From Bacteroidales bacterium (GTDB lineage Bacteria; Bacteroidota; Bacteroidia; Bacteroidales; UBA1556), in NCBI GenBank assembly GCA_029935325.1, contig JAOZKO010000163.1, forward strand, positions 1 through 6,578: a stretch of 6,578 nucleotides of DNA, read 5' to 3'. The translations under genes and the position numbers were made by a program. The notes beneath the pieces are model-generated. The model was given only the letters and a program-made list of their open reading frames with translations. It ran no database searches and had not been told where the DNA came from. Numbering within the stretch: position 1 is the first letter of the stretch; the number at the start of each line of letters is the position of its first letter. Of the stretch, positions 1 through 6,430 are shown piece by piece.

Positions 1-46
1 GACGATTTCTGACTAAGCACTGTAAAATAGCGAGTTTTCTTGCTGA

Positions 47-58
47 CACTAATTACTG
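47..58. promoter_or_regulatory. Near-palindromic 12-base site upstream of amn
   Basis: CACTAATTACTG differs at one base from the perfect palindrome CACTAATTAGTG. Extended by one base on the left, its 12-base core ACACTAATTACT (46-57) is the exact reverse complement of 2877-2888 upstream of the kinase gene. It covers the -33 zone of the amn promoter, so it could be an operator or an activator site. No binding protein is known from the sequence. Confidence 0.3.
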
Positions 59-87
59 CAATTAATATTTTTTGTAAATTTGACAAA
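50..87 (+). promoter_or_regulatory. Promoter of the amn-holA-acyltransferase operon
   Basis: TAAATTTG at 75-82 is an exact match to the Bacteroidota -7 consensus TAnnTTTG and is followed by ACAAA. Transcription would begin near 88-90, giving a leader of about 15 bases before the ATG at 103. No TTTG-type -33 element is found at the usual spacing. That place is taken by TAATTA (50-55), 19 bases before the -7 element, the same arrangement as at the kinase promoter. The identification rests on consensus and position only. Confidence 0.6.
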
Positions 88-102
88 TAATTATATCCAA
101 AT

Positions 103-876
103 ATGAAGTCCAAAGAAGAAATAATAGACAATTGGTTACCAAGATATACAGGAAAGACATTAGATAGTTTTGGTGAATATATTCTCCTTACAAATTTCAG
201 TAATTATGTTGAGATATTTGCTGGGATAAAGAAAGTAGAAATTGAAGGCCTGGAGAAAGCAATGTGCTCAGCAACTGCCGATAATATTACCATAATCAAT
301 TTCGGAATGGGTAGTGCTAATGCTGCTACTATTATGGATTTACTGGAAGCAATTAAACCTAAGGCTGCTCTTTTTTTAGGAAAGTGTGGAGGACTGAAAA
401 AGAGAAACCAATTGGGAGATTTTATTCTACCTATTGCTGCAATCCGTGGTGAGGGTACTTCAAATGACTACTTACCTCCAGAGATTCCAGCAATGCCTTC
501 ATTTGCATTGCAAAAGGCTATTTCTACAACTATTTTTGAGAACGATAGAGACTATTGGACTGGAACTGTTTATACAACTAATCGCAGAGTTTGGGAGCAT
601 GACAAAGTCTTTAAGAAATATTTAAGCAATATCCGTACAATGGCTATTGATATGGAAACAGCAACAATTTTTACAGTTGGTTTTCATAATCAAATCCCTA
701 CCGGAGCACTGCTTTTGGTCTCCGACCAACCTATGATTTCCTCGGGAGTAAAAACTGATGATAGCGACAAATTAATAACCGAAAACTATGTTCACGATCA
801 TGTGAAAATCGGCATTGAATCCCTACAGTTATTAATCGATAGCAAGCAAACTGTTAGACATCTTAAATTTGGATAG
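103..876 (+). CDS. amn: AMP nucleosidase, short Bacteroidota form
   Basis: This enzyme hydrolyses the N-glycosidic bond of AMP to give adenine and ribose 5-phosphate, so it acts in cytoplasmic purine nucleotide turnover. The 257 residues form one phosphorylase/nucleosidase (PNP_UDP_1) domain. Visible motifs are INFGMGSANAA (65-75), LGKCGGLKK (92-100), GEGTSNDYLP (116-125), TVYTTNRRVWEHD (155-167), the nucleoside-binding MAIDMETAT (180-188) and VSDQP (206-210), whose Asp208 is the expected catalytic acid. From family knowledge, the enterobacterial Amn is nearly twice as long and has an extra N-terminal domain; that domain is absent here, as is normal for Bacteroidota, so this is not a truncation. 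The start is supported by the conserved N-terminus (NWLPRYTG, 10-17) and a promoter 28 bases upstream. There is no Shine-Dalgarno sequence. It is first in the operon with holA. A related purine nucleosidase specificity is the main alternative. Confidence 0.93.
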   Translation: MKSKEEIIDNWLPRYTGKTLDSFGEYILLTNFSNYVEIFAGIKKVEIEGLEKAMCSATADNITIINFGMGSANAATIMDLLEAIKPKAALFLGKCGGLKKRNQLGDFILPIAAIRGEGTSNDYLPPEIPAMPSFALQKAISTTIFENDRDYWTGTVYTTNRRVWEHDKVFKKYLSNIRTMAIDMETATIFTVGFHNQIPTGALLLVSDQPMISSGVKTDDSDKLITENYVHDHVKIGIESLQLLIDSKQTVRHLKFG

Positions 877-887
877 AGATATCAATT

Positions 888-1886
888 ATGAATTATAACG
901 AAATATTAGCCTCAATAAATAAGCGCGTTTTTTCACTGGTATATTACCTACATGGTGATGAAGCTTTCTTTATAGATCAGATTTGTGATGCCATCGACAA
1001 AACTGTTCTTAACGAAATGGAGAAGGACTTTAATCAAACAGTGGTTTATGGTCGTGAGACTGATATACAAACGATTATAAGTATGGCTAAGCGCTTCCCT
1101 ATGATGGCAAGTCACCAAGTAATACTTGTAAAGGAAGCTCAGCATCTCAAAAATATCGACAAATTACTTTCATATGTTGAGAATCCTCAGCAATCTACAA
1201 TCTTGGTATTCTGTCACAAATATGGAAAACTTGATGGTCGCAAAAAAGTTTCCCAAAAGATTAAGAAATCCCAAACATTATTTGAATCAAAGAAACTATT
1301 TGATAATCAAATTCCTGGCTGGATAAGTAGTTACCTTAAAGCTAAAGGTTTTGGCATAACGCCTCCTGCTAGTATGATGCTATCGGAATATTTGGGCAAT
1401 GATTTGTCGCGAATTACAAATGAGCTAGAAAAGCTATTAATCGACGCTAAAGAAGATCAAGATATTAGCACACAAGATGTTCAGGACAGAATAGGAATAT
1501 CTAAAGATTTCAATGTTTTTGAACTTCAACGAGCATTGGGAAAGAAGGATGTGGTAAAGGCAAATCAGATAATAAATTACTTTGCGTCAGACCCAAGAAA
1601 CCATCCCCTAGTTATGATTATACCTATATTATATAACTATTTTGTAAATATGGGAATAGTATATAATATAAAAGACAAATCATCGAGATCAGTGGCATCA
1701 GCACTAAGCATAAATCCTTACTTTGTAAATGAGTATTTGAGTGCAGCACGAAATTATTCCTATACCAAAATTGTAAAAGTAATTGGTTATTTGCGCGAGT
1801 ATGATGCCAAATCCAAAGGTATAAATAACCAAACTGCAAATAATGAAGACCTGATGAAAGAACTTATTTTTAAAATACTTCATTAA
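888..1886 (+). CDS. holA: DNA polymerase III subunit delta
   Basis: The delta subunit of the clamp loader opens the beta sliding clamp so that it can be placed on primed DNA during chromosome replication. The 332 residues match the usual HolA length and order. An N-terminal AAA-like domain begins with YYLHGDEAFFID (19-30) and has no Walker A loop, as expected for delta, which does not bind ATP. RFPMMASHQVILVKEAQ (69-85) and LVFCHKYGKLDG (106-117) complete that domain. The middle domain holds the typical EYLGNDLSRITNELEKL (167-183), and GISKDFNVFELQRAL (203-217) opens the C-terminal helical collar domain. It starts 11 bases after the amn stop and ends 1 base before the acyltransferase start, so it is almost certainly co-transcribed with both. 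The sequence shows no defect. Confidence 0.93.
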   Translation: MNYNEILASINKRVFSLVYYLHGDEAFFIDQICDAIDKTVLNEMEKDFNQTVVYGRETDIQTIISMAKRFPMMASHQVILVKEAQHLKNIDKLLSYVENPQQSTILVFCHKYGKLDGRKKVSQKIKKSQTLFESKKLFDNQIPGWISSYLKAKGFGITPPASMMLSEYLGNDLSRITNELEKLLIDAKEDQDISTQDVQDRIGISKDFNVFELQRALGKKDVVKANQIINYFASDPRNHPLVMIIPILYNYFVNMGIVYNIKDKSSRSVASALSINPYFVNEYLSAARNYSYTKIVKVIGYLREYDAKSKGINNQTANNEDLMKELIFKILH

Positions 1887-1887
1887 T

Positions 1888-2769
1888 ATGAAAAAAACAC
1901 TTAGCGGATTATTTACATATATAGGATTATTGCTAATTTATGCTTTTTCACTACTTCCCCACTGGATTTTATACGGACTCTCCGACTTTGCCTTTATTTT
2001 AATTTATCATGTTTTTGGTTATCGAAAAAAGGTGGTTTATAATAATCTAAAAAATAGTTTTCCAGAAAAAACTCATAAGGAACTAAAGCAAATTGAAGAA
2101 GATTTTTTTCATAATCTTACTGATGTAATGATAGAGACGCTCAAGGAATTTACCATCAGCAAGCGCTCTATCAAAAAGAGATATGTTTTTAAAAATCCTG
2201 ATGAATTTCAAAAGCATTACGATAATGGCAAAAGTGTAATGATGCTAATGGGGCATTATACAAATTGGGAATATGGTGTAACTGCTCCCCTGTGGGTACC
2301 TCAAGAATGCTGGGCCGTATATGGCAAAATAGAGAATCCTATAATGGACAAATATCTGGTGCATACCCGCGAGAGATTTGGCTTTACCCTTTATCCTATG
2401 GAAAAAACCTATGATGTAATGCTTAATCACAAGCAAGGCGATAAGTTGTATATGTTTATGGCTGATCAAAGTCCTCATAGAGATAAAATAAAATATTGGA
2501 TTCCGTTTTTAAACCAAGATACTCCTGTGCATATTGGCGCAGAAAAGCTCTCAAAAATGCTCGACTTAGCTGTGGTTTTTATTGATATCCAGAGAGTAAG
2601 ACGAGGGCATTATGAGATAACTGCTCAAACCCTTTTCGATAATCCCAAAGAAACTGCTGAGCATGAAATCACTGATAAGTATTTTGCAATTCTTGAAGAA
2701 GTAATTCGCAAAAAACCCGAAAACTGGCTATGGTCGCATAAGCGATGGAAGAATCAGCGTAAGGGTTAA
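1888..2769 (+). CDS. Lipid A biosynthesis acyltransferase (LpxL/HtrB family)
   Basis: This is a member of the lysophospholipid/lipid A acyltransferase family, which adds a secondary acyl chain to the lipid A precursor at the inner face of the cytoplasmic membrane. The 293 residues begin with a hydrophobic anchor (about 7-40), followed by the family segment YNNLKNSFPE (51-60). The catalytic HX4E motif is His123-Glu128 in MGHYTNWE. ADQSP (192-196) and PENWLWSHKRWK (277-288) are the other family signatures, and the length is typical. The ATG lies 1 base after the holA TAA, so translation probably depends on ribosomes finishing holA. Which acyl chain and which position are used cannot be read from the sequence; ornithine-lipid or another lysolipid acylation is a possible alternative. 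No other lipid A gene is present in the window. Confidence 0.88.
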   Translation: MKKTLSGLFTYIGLLLIYAFSLLPHWILYGLSDFAFILIYHVFGYRKKVVYNNLKNSFPEKTHKELKQIEEDFFHNLTDVMIETLKEFTISKRSIKKRYVFKNPDEFQKHYDNGKSVMMLMGHYTNWEYGVTAPLWVPQECWAVYGKIENPIMDKYLVHTRERFGFTLYPMEKTYDVMLNHKQGDKLYMFMADQSPHRDKIKYWIPFLNQDTPVHIGAEKLSKMLDLAVVFIDIQRVRRGHYEITAQTLFDNPKETAEHEITDKYFAILEEVIRKKPENWLWSHKRWKNQRKG

Positions 2770-2875
2770 TTTTGGTTTTAAAATCTGATTTTTGAATCCT
2801 ATATTCAGATGATTCTAGAGTAATGGTTCGTTTGTAAAATAACCTACCAGCAAAATATATTATACTTATTTTCGC

Positions 2876-2905
2876 GAGTAATTAGTGTGCAAAGCCTAAT
2901 TAGTG
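2876..2905. promoter_or_regulatory. Paired near-palindromic sites over the kinase promoter
   Basis: GAGTAATTAGTG (2876-2887) and GCCTAATTAGTG (2894-2905) are each two-mismatch variants of CACTAATTAGTG, placed 18 bases apart centre to centre. One covers the -33 zone and the other touches the -7 element. A regulator bound to both could block or assist the polymerase. The spacing is not an exact multiple of a DNA turn, so binding to one face of the helix is not assured. This is inference from symmetry and position. Confidence 0.3.
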
Positions 2906-2916
2906 AATTTGACAAA
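2879..2916 (+). promoter_or_regulatory. Promoter of the TPR histidine kinase gene
   Basis: TGAATTTG (2904-2911) is a one-mismatch form of TAnnTTTG and is followed by ACAAA. Its first base is 27 bases before the kinase ATG, nearly the same distance as at amn (28). TAATTA at 2879-2884 precedes it by 19 bases. A perfect 9-base direct repeat, TAATTAGTG, occurs at 2879-2887 and 2897-2905, with an 18-base start-to-start distance; the second copy overlaps the -7 element. The rest of the 2770-2930 intergenic region shows only weak A/T hairpins. Confidence 0.5.
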
Positions 2917-2930
2917 AAGACAAACATTAT

Positions 2931-5045
2931 ATGCGTAAATTTCTTTTTCTACTTTTGATATTTTTATCAATTAGCATACCTACATTATTTTCTCAATCGG
3001 ATACCACTTTACAATTAAGGTCAAAATTAGCTAATGCCCAAGAGGATAGTAATTTGGTTGATTTATATATTCGAGCAGCAACTACTTACCGATTTACAAA
3101 CACTGATTCGTCTTTTTATTTTATAAATAAAGCAATTGATTTATCAGAAAAACTAAGCTTAAAACGAGCTTTAGTAGGAGCTTATAGAACTAAAGGGATT
3201 CTGTATATTATTAATAGTAAATTAGATTCAGCTATAGCAATTTACAATATTGCAATTCCCATTGCCAAAGCTAATGAACTTGACGAATCTCTGATTAAAA
3301 TATATATTAATTTAGGCATTGCATATTCACAAAAGGGAGACTTTACACAAGCTGAAAAGAACTATTTTACTGCTCTTAACGACTATTCTAAAAGTCTTAG
3401 CACCGAAAGGGAATCTGTGATATACAATAATCTTGGGTTAATGTATCTTGGCAAAGGCGAGTATTTAGATGCGATGGAATCTCAGCAAAAAGCATTACAA
3501 ATTAGAGAGGAACTCAAAGACACTTTGGGAATGGCATCTTCATATTTGAATATTGCAAATATTAACTTCTATCAAAGTGAGTATTATCAAGCCATTGATT
3601 ATTATAAACAAGCATTGGCAATTTATGAAGCTAAAAATATCGCTTATGGCAAAGGTCAATGCTATCATAATTTAGGAACTATATTTCAGAAGGTTGATAG
3701 TTTAGATATTGCAAAAATATATCTTGAGAAAGCTCTAAATTCTGAATCAGCAAAAACTTCAAGGGGTAAAGCAATGGCCTTGAATATGCTTGGATTAGTT
3801 AGCTTAAAACAAGAGAATTATAATGAAGCGAAGAACTATTTCAATCAATCCTTGGAAATTCAGCGCAAGATTGATTCCAAATCTCAGATTATTCCCACAT
3901 TAAACAATCTAGCAGATTTATATAATAAAATAAGCCAACCAAAAACGTCATTGCATTATAGCCAAGAAGCATTGAACTTAACTAAAACTACTGGTGCTCG
4001 TGAATATGAGAAAGATGTATATTTAAACCTATCAAATTCGTATGAGCTGACAAATGACTATAAACGTTCTGTTGGGTATTTTAAGAAATACACTACACTC
4101 AAGGACTCATTATTCAACAAAGAGAAACATCAGCAAATTAAGGAATTAGAGATAAAATACCAAAGCTCGCAAATAGAAAAGGAGCTCAATATTCAAAAAG
4201 CTGAACTTCTGAAAAATAAATTAGTGGCTAAGCAAAAGGATGCCAGTATTAAGAATGAAAAGATTCAGAAATATGCTGCTATGAGCATTATGATTATTCT
4301 TTCAATTTTTATTATTGTGATAATTTATAATCATAAACAAAAACGCAAGGCTGCATTATTATTATTGGAAAAGAATGAAGAATTGAATAATCAGAAAATC
4401 ACCGATTTAATTTTAAATCATAGGTTAGAATCGGCAAAAAGCGCTATGGAAGCCCAGCAAAAGGAGCGTATTAGGATTGCTCAAGAGCTTCATGATGGAG
4501 TTGGGGGATCACTTGCTGCAGTTAAATTATTTGTTGATTCCATGCGTAAAACTCAAAACACTGAGGAATTACAAATTATATATGACAATATAAACAGCAC
4601 CTACGAAGAGGTGCGCTCAATTTCGCATAACCTTACTCCACCAAAGTTCGAATTTGCTTCAATTACTGATATTGTAAAGGACTATATTACTCAGATTTCA
4701 CAACATTCTAAAATAGAGATTATTCTTTCGGCAAAGCCTAGTTTAGGGTGGAATGAACTTAATGAAAGTATTCAAATAAATATTTATCGCATTGCTCAAG
4801 AACTAGTAAACAACATTATAAAGCATGCAAATGCTACAAAAATAGAGTTTAGTTTGGAGCTAATTGACAATACAATAAAAATGAGCATAATTGATAATGG
4901 AGTTGGATTTGATATTAATAAAAAAGCTTCAGGTATTGGTTTGCAAAATATTAAAAACAGAATAAATGAACTTCAAGGTGAATGCAAAATAGAGTCCGAA
5001 AAAGCTAAAGGCACTAGTATATATTTATCTATTCCTTTGAATTAA
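2931..5045 (+). CDS. TPR-repeat sensor histidine kinase (HisKA_3 / NarL-type)
   Basis: This is a membrane sensor kinase of the two-component type. Residues 1-21 look like a Sec signal peptide (MRKFLFLLLIFL then IPTLFSQ). Residues about 45-390 are tandem tetratricopeptide repeats, for example YINLGIAYSQKGDFTQAEKNY (split around 125-145), YNNLGLMYLGKGEYLDAM and YHNLGTIFQKVDSLDIAK, expected in the periplasm. A charged coiled coil (395-447) leads to one membrane helix (about 449-467). The cytoplasmic dimerisation domain has the phosphoacceptor His521 in RIAQELHDGVGGSLAA. The ATPase has the N box ELVNNIIKHA (624-633), DNGVGF (655-660) and GIGLQNIKNRI (668-678), all intact. There is no receiver or DNA-binding domain, so it needs a separate partner, normally a LuxR/NarL-type regulator, which is not in this window. 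It is transcribed alone from its own promoter. The signal sensed is unknown. Confidence 0.93.
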   Translation: MRKFLFLLLIFLSISIPTLFSQSDTTLQLRSKLANAQEDSNLVDLYIRAATTYRFTNTDSSFYFINKAIDLSEKLSLKRALVGAYRTKGILYIINSKLDSAIAIYNIAIPIAKANELDESLIKIYINLGIAYSQKGDFTQAEKNYFTALNDYSKSLSTERESVIYNNLGLMYLGKGEYLDAMESQQKALQIREELKDTLGMASSYLNIANINFYQSEYYQAIDYYKQALAIYEAKNIAYGKGQCYHNLGTIFQKVDSLDIAKIYLEKALNSESAKTSRGKAMALNMLGLVSLKQENYNEAKNYFNQSLEIQRKIDSKSQIIPTLNNLADLYNKISQPKTSLHYSQEALNLTKTTGAREYEKDVYLNLSNSYELTNDYKRSVGYFKKYTTLKDSLFNKEKHQQIKELEIKYQSSQIEKELNIQKAELLKNKLVAKQKDASIKNEKIQKYAAMSIMIILSIFIIVIIYNHKQKRKAALLLLEKNEELNNQKITDLILNHRLESAKSAMEAQQKERIRIAQELHDGVGGSLAAVKLFVDSMRKTQNTEELQIIYDNINSTYEEVRSISHNLTPPKFEFASITDIVKDYITQISQHSKIEIILSAKPSLGWNELNESIQINIYRIAQELVNNIIKHANATKIEFSLELIDNTIKMSIIDNGVGFDINKKASGIGLQNIKNRINELQGECKIESEKAKGTSIYLSIPLN

Positions 5046-5066
5046 TACCTTATTAATCTTTTATTT
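5041..5066 (+). terminator. A/T-only hairpin at the end of the kinase gene
   Basis: ATTAATA (5041-5047) pairs with TATTAAT (5051-5057) around a CCT loop, followed by a T-rich stretch (5059-5066). The left arm includes the kinase stop codon. The hairpin lies in the 25-base gap between two converging genes and would act on forward transcripts; the opposite strand lacks a T-run in the right place. The stem has no G-C pair, so termination may be weak. Confidence 0.35.
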
Positions 5067-5070
5067 AGAT

Positions 5071-6219
5071 TTACACAATGCAGGCAACAGCATTGCTCAA
5101 GCCATCTTCAGAATCAATATTCTCAATTAAAATAAGACCTGGGGTTTTACCCTTTTCAATTGACCCCAGATGCATATCCATACCCAATGCTCTAGCTCCA
5201 TTATAAGTCGCCCATAATACTAAATCCACCAAAGGAATATTAAATTCCAATTGTAGGGTTTTCATCTCATCCAAAATACTTAATGATGCATTGGAGGCTA
5301 AACTATCTGTTCCTAGGCAAATATTTACTCCTTGCTTTTGTAATAAATCTAATGGCGGTAATTCGCTCTCAATAAATAAATTAGCATTAGGACAAATTCC
5401 GTAAAAAGTATTTCTGAAATTTTGCTTTGCAAACTCTATATCTTCTTGTTCAATAAAGGTATTATGTATCATCAAAACTCTATCACTTTGAGCAAGGAAA
5501 CTCCCAATACTTGCTAGTGGCCTTTGTCTGCTAGGAATATTTGGTGGAATTTCTAATCCCCACGATTTCATTCTATCAGCAATTGGTCCACTGCCTTTCA
5601 AAAAATATTCAGCTTCGCCTTTACTCTCCATAGCATGAATACTTAGAGTTTCATTTGGCTTTTGAAAATCCCTAAGCTTTTGAAATAATGTTCGAGAAAG
5701 AGAATATGGTGCATGTGGAATAATATTTTTTGGAGAATTTGCTCTTTCAAATAATGCCAATGCCTTATACCAAATTTTCTCAGCATCTTTGTATTGAGAG
5801 CCAAATACCTCTATAAAATTATAAAACTTAATTACTGATTTCTCTTTAATGTCTATACTCAAATCCGTATTAATAATATCACCAACCGCAACAATTCCAT
5901 TATTTTGCATTTCCGTTAGTGCCTCTATAACAGCATTCTGCTTATCCTCAATACTGGTGCTTCTCTTTAAAGACTCTAGCTCATTTATAAACTTATTAAT
6001 CCCTTGCTTTCTGTTTATTTTGCCTTTGGCAAATGAGAGCTCAGTATGGCAATGCACATTCACAAAACCAGGGCAGATTATTCCTTTATAGTATTCTTCA
6101 TCACCATTTCTTTGTTCCGAAATGCTAATTATCTTATCAGAATCATCAATAACAATTACCCCTTCCTTTATCGGAGAAGCATTCCCTGGAAATATATAAT
6201 CTGCTGTAATTCTTTTCAT
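5071..6219 (-). CDS. Amidohydrolase, ATZ/TRZ / MTA-deaminase-like; possible aminofutalosine-type deaminase
   Basis: This 382-residue metal-dependent hydrolase has an amidohydrolase TIM barrel with a small N-terminal beta domain (1-50) completed by the C-terminal strands (SIEKGKTPGLIL, 353-364). The metal ligands are readable: His56 and His58 in GFVNVHCHTELS, His195 in SIHAMES and Asp305 in GTDSLASN. Glu198 is the expected proton-shuttling acid, and His169 (PHAPYS) and His252 (MIHNTF) line the substrate site. This set is typical of enzymes that deaminate purine or triazine rings, such as methylthioadenosine, guanine or aminofutalosine. The HxHxELS form and the SNASLSILDEMK helix (309-320) resemble aminofutalosine deaminases of the futalosine menaquinone route, but no other gene of that route is here, so the substrate stays open. 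The start is the ATG at 6219, directly beside a 7-base repeat array, with no recognisable ribosome-binding site. It converges with the kinase gene. Confidence 0.85.
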   Translation of the reverse strand: MKRITADYIFPGNASPIKEGVIVIDDSDKIISISEQRNGDEEYYKGIICPGFVNVHCHTELSFAKGKINRKQGINKFINELESLKRSTSIEDKQNAVIEALTEMQNNGIVAVGDIINTDLSIDIKEKSVIKFYNFIEVFGSQYKDAEKIWYKALALFERANSPKNIIPHAPYSLSRTLFQKLRDFQKPNETLSIHAMESKGEAEYFLKGSGPIADRMKSWGLEIPPNIPSRQRPLASIGSFLAQSDRVLMIHNTFIEQEDIEFAKQNFRNTFYGICPNANLFIESELPPLDLLQKQGVNICLGTDSLASNASLSILDEMKTLQLEFNIPLVDLVLWATYNGARALGMDMHLGSIEKGKTPGLILIENIDSEDGLSNAVACIV

Positions 6220-6230
6220 TATTATGTTCT

Positions 6231-6308
6231 TGTGTTTTGTGTTGGGTGTTTTGTGATATGTGTTGGGTGTTATGTGTTTTGTGATATGTGATTGTGTGTT
6301 TTGTGTTT
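6231..6308 (-). repeat. Tandem 7-base array (TGTGTTT on plus, AAACACA on minus), 11 copies
   Basis: Reading the plus strand in steps of seven gives TGTGTTT, TGTGTTG, GGTGTTT, TGTGATA, TGTGTTG, GGTGTTA, TGTGTTT, TGTGATA, TGTGATT, one extra G at 6294, then TGTGTTT twice. A two-unit block (TGTGTTG, GGTGTTW) recurs, so the array seems to have grown by duplicating multi-unit pieces. From 6230 to 6311 there is no C on the plus strand. It begins 12 bases upstream of the amidohydrolase start codon, so a transcript starting beyond it would carry a leader stretch without G. Confidence 0.9.
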
Positions 6309-6309
6309 A

Positions 6310-6334
6310 ATCGAATTGCTGTGAAGCTAAACTT
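6310..6334 (+). repeat. 25-base box, copy A
   Basis: This box begins ATCGAATTGC and ends AAACTT. It matches 20 of 25 bases, without gaps, with the box at 6452-6476. It starts 2 bases after the TGTGTTT array. Its right end is next to the 51-base palindrome, which separates it from the 14-base box A (6403-6416). Confidence 0.75.
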
Positions 6335-6335
6335 A
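6328..6335 (-). promoter_or_regulatory. Weak candidate -7 element for the amidohydrolase gene
   Basis: On the minus strand this reads TAAGTTTA, one base short of TAnnTTTG. It lies about 110 bases before the amidohydrolase start. No -33 element is seen. It is the nearest reasonable match, because no TAnnTTTG occurs inside the G-less repeat array. Its use would place the whole array in the leader RNA. Confidence 0.2.
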
Positions 6336-6340
6336 TAATA

Positions 6341-6391
6341 ATTTTCAGTCACTTTTTGCCCCGAACCCTAAAGGGAGAAGTGCCTGAAAAT
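6341..6391. repeat. 51-base imperfect palindrome (hairpin element)
   Basis: ATTTTCAG (6341-6348) pairs with CTGAAAAT (6384-6391). After a T/C mismatch, CACTT (6350-6354) pairs with AAGTG (6378-6382). The 23-base loop contains a small inner hairpin, CCC (6366-6368) with GGG (6373-6375). That gives 13 paired positions on the outer stem. It has no T-run of the terminator kind on either side. It lies between the two boxes of repeat module A and has no counterpart in module B, which suggests a small inserted palindromic element. No clear target-site duplication is seen. Confidence 0.6.
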
Positions 6392-6402
6392 CATAGGTTC
6401 AT

Positions 6403-6416
6403 TTCCTTGTTCATTA
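6403..6416 (+). repeat. 14-base box TTCCTTGTTCATTA, copy A
   Basis: This is an exact match to 6482-6495, 79 bases downstream. It follows the palindrome at 6341-6391 after 11 bases and forms the right end of module A. A short C-rich stretch and the second heptamer array follow it. Confidence 0.75.
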
Positions 6417-6430
6417 TTCCCCCTGTTAAT

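Noticed and set aside
29..44. Hairpin AGCGAG / CTTGCT with a TTTT loop upstream of amn
   Set aside because: It is a six-pair stem with one G-T pair and no T-run after it, upstream of the promoter; it could be chance or the tail of an upstream unit.
103..876. Truncated AMP nucleosidase, because it is about half the enterobacterial length
   Set aside because: The single-domain length is normal for Bacteroidota, and both ends carry conserved sequence.
434..2478. Short open frames inside amn, holA and the acyltransferase on either strand
   Set aside because: Each overlaps a well-supported conserved gene in another frame and has no recognisable domain.
2769..2810. Terminator or attenuator after the acyltransferase
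   Set aside because: ATTTT/AAAAT (2769-2784) is followed by a few T's, and TGAAT/ATTCA (2793-2807) has no T-run; both are too weak in AT-rich DNA to call.
5849..6291. Two plus-strand open frames of about 80 codons opposite the amidohydrolase
   Set aside because: They are antisense shadows of a conserved gene, with no promoter or family resemblance.
6146..6352. A 68-codon minus-strand open frame through the heptamer array
   Set aside because: Its product is low-complexity (KTHNTQHISQNTQHKTQ) because a 7-base repeat is being translated, and its end overlaps the amidohydrolase in another frame.
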